Positions 58,419 to 64,000 of a DNA stretch of 64,000 nt are shown one piece after another. The first letter of the stretch is position 1. Every line of letters starts with the position of its first letter. The notes below the pieces were generated by a model, which was not told the origin of the DNA, did not search any database, and saw only the letters and a program-made list of their open reading frames with translations. The DNA is from Plicaturopsis crispa FD-325 SS-3 (Eukaryota > Basidiomycota > Agaricomycetes > Amylocorticiales > Amylocorticiaceae). Position numbers and translations under genes: made by a program. The stretch lies in contig KN832569.1 in assembly GCA_000827205.1 (NCBI GenBank), forward strand, positions 508,647-572,646, given 5' to 3'.

Positions 58419-60572
58419 CTATGTCTTCATATCCGAGATAGAATCGGTGTAGTATTCAATGTCCCAGTCTTCCCGAGGCTCCCAGTACTGTTCCATCAAC
58501 CTTTTCCGCAGCCCCAGGCGAGACTTACAGAGTATCTGTTCCAGTTCACCATAGTCATCGCGACGCTCAGAGTCGTATCCTGGATCGCTTTGGACTGCGA
58601 GTTCAAAGTCGATGAACACACATGTGAGGTGAGGCGGAAGGGTAGGCGTCGCATACAGCAACAGCTGATCCTCGTGCCAATCCCATTGACTGATATCAGC
58701 AGACTGTAGAGCACGTAACGCATAGCGTGCGCTTTGGATCTGTCAGATGAGAGCATGAGAAGGATGCTGTGATGGGCTCCAAGTACGAGACGGGCCGGAC
58801 TCACGAATTCTATCTGTTCTTGATCAGACGCCAGCGAGAGGCTACTTAGTGGCGTTGCCGGTATGTACTCTAGTAAGTTTCCATATACCTCGTGGCCAGA
58901 TGGTAACAGAAACTGTAAAAATGATACATCGGTCATAAGTACAACGGAACATGCATTCGATTGCAATGGAGGACAGTCGACGTACAAGATGTGATCCAAA
59001 GTATCGAGGAAGACTTGATCCTTGTACATGTGCGAGGCGAGCGTAGATCGAAGCTTCGATTCGGACAGCGTCTTCTGCGGTTTTCCAGCTCTTTAACCAG
59101 CGTGTGTAATGCACAGACTCTCTGTCACGTTCGCTCAGTCTCATCTTCAGAAATCGGTCGTCGAACAACTTGACGAATAGGTCAGGAAGTTGAGAGAGAA
59201 TGCTGCTGTGCTCGCCGTCTACAGCCCGGAGGCGGCACCTGAAGGTCCGCGAGAGTCCACTCCATTGTCCGCGCGGACGAGTGAGCTCCTCAATGAGCTC
59301 AAGATCAAAGTCTTGCGACTTCAACACAGTGTTGTACATGTCCGGGTTGATCGGTCTCCGAGCTTTGTCGAGAAACGCACGCGTTGCGCTGGGAACCGGC
59401 AAAAAATCGTGGCGTGGCTTTAGCAACTCGTGCAGATTAGTGAACCCGCAAGTTTTAGCACGGATGATTTCCTGAGACCGAACGAACTGTGGGGAAACGT
59501 TTGCTGCAATATATGATTTCCAACGGAAGAACTGCAGCGCGTGTTCCGGGCTATGGGTCAATGTGTAGCGGTCAAAATCTGAGCATCGCCTCTTTGTCGC
59601 AAAGACTGTCTCGTCGGCCTCCAAAGGTATGTGGTTTGGATGGTTGAGTGCACCGTGGGATACGAATCTCGAGTTGTGGTGGTCGAGGTCCAGGTAGTCC
59701 ACATCGAGGCAGTGGTACACGAAACCTGCGCAGACAGCACGCAGAGACATATCCGAAGTCAAGGTCGCACACTCAAAGCGTAAATCCAGAAACGTCGAAT
59801 TGTCAACCTTGATGGGGCTGAAAGCGACGACCGACGTGGCGTCACTAATGATTATATGTGGATCTTCAATCAGATGGGAACGGATATCGGCAAGTAGGGA
59901 ATGCATTGTGGGATCCATTGATGACGCTTTCACGATGCCAGCGCTCCATTGTCTGACGTCGAAAACCAGAGCTTTCTATTGTGAACACATGAGAAGAGGA
60001 TAAGACATTTGCAAACGTGGTCCATACCAGGAAGACAAGAGTGGGCAGCTTCGGCTGTCCCTCTCCACTGAATGAGAACTTGACACCGTTTCCTGTATGA
60101 CACGATCAGCTTTGAGGTGCGGTCCGCGGATGACGGAAAGAGACGAGTACCGTTGAGAATCAGTGTTTTAGTGTATACCAGTAAAGGTAATTGCGGGGAA
60201 CGCAGCTGATGGAACACCTCGACCATTGGTATCACTATCCCGTGCTCAAAATTCCGCGGGAAACTAGGCGGTGAGATATCAAACGATAATTGAAAACCCT
60301 ACACAACATAATGTGGCGTACCGCAAAGAGTTCTGTGTAGAGATTGCCACAGTCACACGCCGTCTGTAGCAAGACCCTGCCCTGTGCAGAACCTCACCGT
60401 ACACATATTCTATCTGCTCATTGGGTGAGTCGTTGATTTGTAGATGAATTGTGTCCGGGAAGAGTTGATAGGGCCGTTGTATCTGAGTCGATTTGATGGC
60501 ACCTCTCGTTGTGGGACGTTGGAATGGGGTTGTGAGAACAGTGTGTGACCTGACACTTGTCAGTGCTTGCAT
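58419..60572 (-). CDS. Basidiomycete kinase-like protein, tandem copy 1
   Basis: The start MQALTSVRSHTVLTTPFQRP (60572) leads through short exons (QRPYQLFPDTIHLQI; GIVIPMVEVFHQLRS) to the long exon 59933-58842. This exon has an N-terminal domain (IIISDATSVVAFSPIKV, DETVFATKRRCSDFDRYTLT) then kinase-like sequence. LPDLFVKLFDDRF may hold the beta-3 Lys and EASIYARLAHVQGSSLPR the alpha-C region. GHEVYGNLLEYIPATPLSSL is hinge-like, and QWDWHEDQLLLYATP is catalytic-loop-like. VFIDFELAV stands in the place of DFG, and the end is WDIEYYTDSISDMKT. The HxD and DFG motifs are altered (QWD and DFE), as in aminoglycoside-phosphotransferase-like or pseudokinase folds, so activity is uncertain. Copy 2 lies directly upstream, in the same orientation. 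Confidence 0.75.
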
Positions 60573-61168
60573 TCCGGTTTGGCGTCGATTTAGTTGATTT
60601 AGTAGAAGGAGGCTGGTCGAGTCGATGCGGTATTAAAGGGCAAGGAGGGGAACAAGCAGGCGCCGCGACTCGCGGGGGCGCCTCAATTAAGGACCCACGA
60701 CGCCATAAGACGCCATAAGTCGCGGAATTCGAAATTGGCACTCAGCCTTATATGATGGGCTTCGTCCACTGGCAGTGCCGAGTTCCGGCGAGAGCACCAG
60801 GCCACAAGTAGCAAGTCACCGTTGCGTTGCTGCTGTGCATGCGTAACAGAATCCTAATGACATTGGAAGACGAGACAGTGACTACCGAGCGCAATCGCTA
60901 TCTTGTGAGACAATATTCTCGACACATAAACGGAAAACGTGCGCTGCTTGGCGCTGAAAGCAGGACATGGTAGGAAGAGAAAGAGGATGTGAGTGCTAAC
61001 TGTGAACTACTCCTTCTCCCTCAGTCCGGTAAACATCGCACATTTCGTTGAATTATCTAAGCAGGTGGTCCCATAAATGCCTTTCCGTCTCGCGAGCTCG
61101 ACTTCTGTAGAGATATATGTATACATCTCGAGCAAAAGGGAAAGCACGCTCGAGCGAGCTTGTGCCGC
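60573..61168. other. Spacer between the two kinase-like copies
   Basis: This 596-base spacer should hold the promoter of copy 1 and the 3' end of copy 2. A short direct repeat (gacgccataag, twice) lies near 60700. No gene seen. Confidence 0.45.
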
Positions 61169-63334
61169 CTATGTCTTCATATACGAGATCCAATTGGAAT
61201 AGTACTCGATGTCCCAATCTTCCCGCGGCTCCCAGTACTGTTCCATCAACTTTTTCCGCAACCCTAGCTGAGGAGCGCAGAGTATCTCTTCCAGCTCACC
61301 GTAGTCATCACAACGCTCAGAGTCGTATCCTGGATCACTTTGGACTGCAGTCTCGAAATCGATGACTATGCACGCGAAATGACGAGGGAGCGTTGGCGTC
61401 ACATAGAGCAGTAATTGATCCTCGTGCCAGTCCCACTGACTGACATCAGCCGACTGAAGTACGCGCAACGCGTGGCGCGCACTTTGGATCTATCGCAGCG
61501 TATTGTGAGAAGGGTTCTTCGAAGGGATTGCACACAAGACGGGCATGGACTCACAAATTCTATTTGTTCATGATCAGACGCAAGCGAGAGGCTACTCAGT
61601 GGCATCGCCGGGATGTACTCCAGTAAATTTCCGTACACTTCGTGACCGTTTGGTAACCGAAACTGTGTAGGAAGACACCGGCTATGAGTATATCGATATA
61701 TGTATTCCAACGCGATGGCTGACGTACGAGATGCGATCCATAGTATCGAGGAAGACTTGATCCCTGTACATGCGCGAGCCGCGCATAAACCGATGCCTCG
61801 ATTCGCACAGCATCTTCAGCTGTCTCCCAATTATTGAGCCAAGACGCGGGATCCTCGCACTTTCTGTCTTGTTCACTTAATGTCATCTCGAGAAATCGGT
61901 CGTCGAACAGCTTGACGAATAGATCAGGAAGTCGATCGAGAATGTCACCATGTTTCCCATCTACAGCCCGGAGACGGCACCTGAAGGTCCGCGAGAATCC
62001 ACTCCACCGTGATGGCGGTTGAGACAGCTCTTCAGTGAGCTCGAGATCGAAATACTTGGAATTAAAGACGGCATTGTGCAGGTCGGGATTCTCTGGCCTT
62101 CGAGCGCTCTCCAAATAAGCGCGTGTCGCATCGGGGAGCGGAAGTAGCGCGTGTCGTGGCTTCAGCAACTCGTGGAGATTAGTGAACTCGCACGTCTCGG
62201 CACGGATAATCTCCTGGGCACGAACGAACTGCCGGGAAACGTTTGCCGCAATATGGGCCTTCCAACGGAAAAACTGCAGCGCGTGTTCCGGGCTGTGGGT
62301 CAACGTGTAGCGGTCAAAATCCGAGCATCGCCTCTTTGTCGCAAAGACTGTTTCGTCGGGCTCCAGTGGTATGCGGCTAGGATGGAGAAGCGCACCGCGT
62401 GTGCGAAGTTTCATATGTTGGCAGTCGCGGGATAGGTACTCCCAGTCGAGGCAGTTATACATGAAGCCTGCGCAGACAGCACGTAGAGCAATTCCTGGGG
62501 TCAATGTCGCGCTCTCGTAGCGTAGGTCGAGATACGTCGAGTTAGGTACTATGATGGGACTGAGGATGATTACTGAGGTGGAGTCGCTGATGATAACATA
62601 TGGGTCTTGCGTGTCCTTCAAATTGACACGGAGGTCCGCAAACAACGCATGCACAATGGGATGAAGCGAAGACGCCTCTACGACGCCAGTTTGCCACTGC
62701 TGAACGTCGAGTACTTCCGCTTTCTGTAGTGAATTTATAAGAAGTGGAGGTGGCCGTAACGTCTGTGTGACGCACCGTGAAAACCAAAGTAGGCAATTTT
62801 GGTTGACCCTCAGCACTTATCGAGAATTTGACACCATTGCCTGCCGCAACGTCGTAATCCAGATCGGCAAGGGAGGATGAAAGATGGACGCGTACCATCG
62901 AGAATCAATTCTTTGGTGTATACCAGAGGGGGCAAGTGCGAGGACCGCAGTTGATTAAACATCTCGACGATCGGAGTCACTACTCCATTTTCAAAGTCCT
63001 GTGGGAAACTACGCAGTACCACGTCAAGCCTCTCAAGACAACACGGCAGAAAGAAGGTGACGCACTACGAAGATATATGTGTAGAGAGTGTTACACGGCG
63101 TCTGTAGCAAGATGCTGCATTCTCCAAGGCTGTACGTTGCACCTCACATATCCTGTTATACTTGTCATACTGCGTTGGATCCTTCGCGGGAAAATCGGTA
63201 TGCAGGCTGACAGTTTCTCGGAATAACCCGTAGGGCCGCTGGATTGCTTTCGTGGCATCTCTCGTCGTAGGATTGGGGCGCTGGAATGGCACTCGGAGGG
63301 CGTGATGAGGCAAGAGGGTAACTTCCGTCTGCAT
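61169..63334 (-). CDS. Basidiomycete kinase-like protein, tandem copy 2
   Basis: Paralogue of 58419-60572 with the same exon plan. The start is set at 63334 (MQTEVTLLPHHALRVPFQRP) by alignment with copy 1, although the frame stays open upstream to 63730. Matching blocks are QRPYGLFRETVSLH, GVVTPIVEMFNQLRS, YVIISDSTSVIILSP, DETVFATKRRCSDFDRYTLT and FRWKAHIAANVSRQFVRAQE. Then come PDLFVKLFDDRF, EASVYARLAHVQGSSLPRYY, GHEVYGNLLEYIPAMPLSSL, QWDWHEDQLLLYVTP and the IDFETAV stretch in the DFG place. It ends EYYSNWISYMKT. The two proteins differ most in the N-terminal third and least in the block around ATKRRCSDFDRYTLT, which may be the key functional surface. Function unknown. Confidence 0.75.
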
Positions 63335-63900
63335 TTCGAGACCTGGCAGTCGAAAGTTGATCTTCAAAAGTGAATGCCCGAGCATCCAATCGATCACAGC
63401 CAAGCCCCGCTGGCACAACGAGGGTCCAACACGTGGGCTCGTATAGGTGCCTGTGGGTGCCTGTAGGTCCGAGGCTCTTGATAGAACTAGTCCTAGCCCC
63501 AGTGCCGGTCTGTAATCCGAGAGCGCGCAGAAAGTCAAACGTTGAACTTTGAGCAATGCGAGAAAACGGCTGCGTAAGTCCTCGGTACTTAAAGGCGAGC
63601 CTGATGCAACGCAGTCCTCGTAACCGCTACTATCCAAGTGACATCGTGGCTCAGAACCTGAAGCTGCTGGAGTCGTCCTTGAACATTTTGCTGAATTTTG
63701 ACGGGTATACCATGTCGTACGAAGATGCAAGCCGTACTGATCCCGGTGGCCAAGACTTTAGATCAGATTGCGGTACAGCTCTTATCAATCCGAGCTGGCC
63801 GTGGAGCGGCAGTTCCTATACGACGACGGCGTTGGCAACACACGAACAAGCCAAGCCCTGTAAAATCACAGCTTAAACTGCAACCATAACATACAGCACC
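63335..63900. other. Divergent promoter region, or upstream extension of kinase-like copy 2
   Basis: A minus-strand frame stays open from 63334 to 63730 but has no similarity to copy 1 and no domain I recognise. The remainder is the shared promoter with the plus-strand gene at 63901. Confidence 0.4.
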
Positions 63901-64000
63901 ATGTCTTTCTTCAAAAAGATTGAAGAGCTCGTCCAACGCGTCCCAGAAGGCTTGGAGCGCACACGCAATGAACTTGTCGGTGCGTGCTTTCTTGTGAATT
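63901..64000 (+). CDS. First exon of an unidentified gene, cut by the window edge
   Basis: The ATG at 63901 opens MSFFKKIEELVQRVPEGLER followed by TRNELVG, with a good donor after 63979 (ttgtcg/gtgcgtgc). The CACC-ATG context and the amphipathic, highly charged start suggest a real gene. The rest lies outside the window, so no product can be named. Confidence 0.6.
   Translation, partial: MSFFKKIEELVQRVPEGLERTRNELVGACFLVN

Overview
The window looks like a gene-dense stretch of a basidiomycete (mushroom-type) fungal chromosome. The grounds are genes split by many short introns of about 45-70 bases with GT...AG ends, and families typical of Agaricomycetes: DUF6534 seven-helix membrane proteins, atypical G-alpha subunits, kinase-like paralogues and a PARP-E2 fusion protein. 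I rebuilt the gene models by hand from open frames and splice signals. Where exon boundaries are quoted, the summed exon length is a multiple of three.

Left part (1-11,300). A RING E3-ligase-like gene (70-775) has a non-autonomous hAT-type DNA transposon with a perfect 8-base target duplication 68 bases upstream of its start. Next come an 18-unit 21-base minisatellite, a truncated second copy of the RING gene, a small ankyrin gene and an AIF/FSP1-like FAD oxidoreductase carrying long low-complexity inserts. The stretch 7.7-11.3 kb has no recognisable gene. It holds a diverged tandem duplication whose second unit is split by another 21-base minisatellite.

Middle (11,300-33,100). Two DUF6534 membrane-protein paralogues lie tail to tail and share a 13-base microexon. 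They are followed by a single-pass membrane protein, the PARP-UBE2Q fusion gene (19,277-23,955), a C2H2 zinc-finger protein, a poorly resolved 4-kb stretch, a GFA/CENP-V family protein and a nucleotidyltransferase-like protein with a His-rich tail.

Right part (33,100-64,000). This is a run of conserved genes: the mismatch-repair MutL homologue PMS1, a formamidase, a G-alpha subunit with Ser in place of the catalytic switch-II Gln, an alkyltransferase-like protein (ATL), the nucleoporin Nup84/Nup107 and an OST-alpha/TMEM184 (DUF300) protein. Around them are three copies of a TVP38/VTT Golgi membrane protein, one inverted and two in tandem. The window closes with two tandem kinase-like paralogues and the first exon of an unidentified gene.

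There is no metabolic cluster. The main themes are local gene duplication (RING, DUF6534, TVP38, kinase-like) and several nucleus-linked proteins (PMS1, ATL, PARP-E2, Nup84) that sit here without evidence of functional linkage. The strongest candidate for unusual biology is the PARP-E2 protein, which joins an ADP-ribosyltransferase to a ubiquitin-conjugating domain in one chain.
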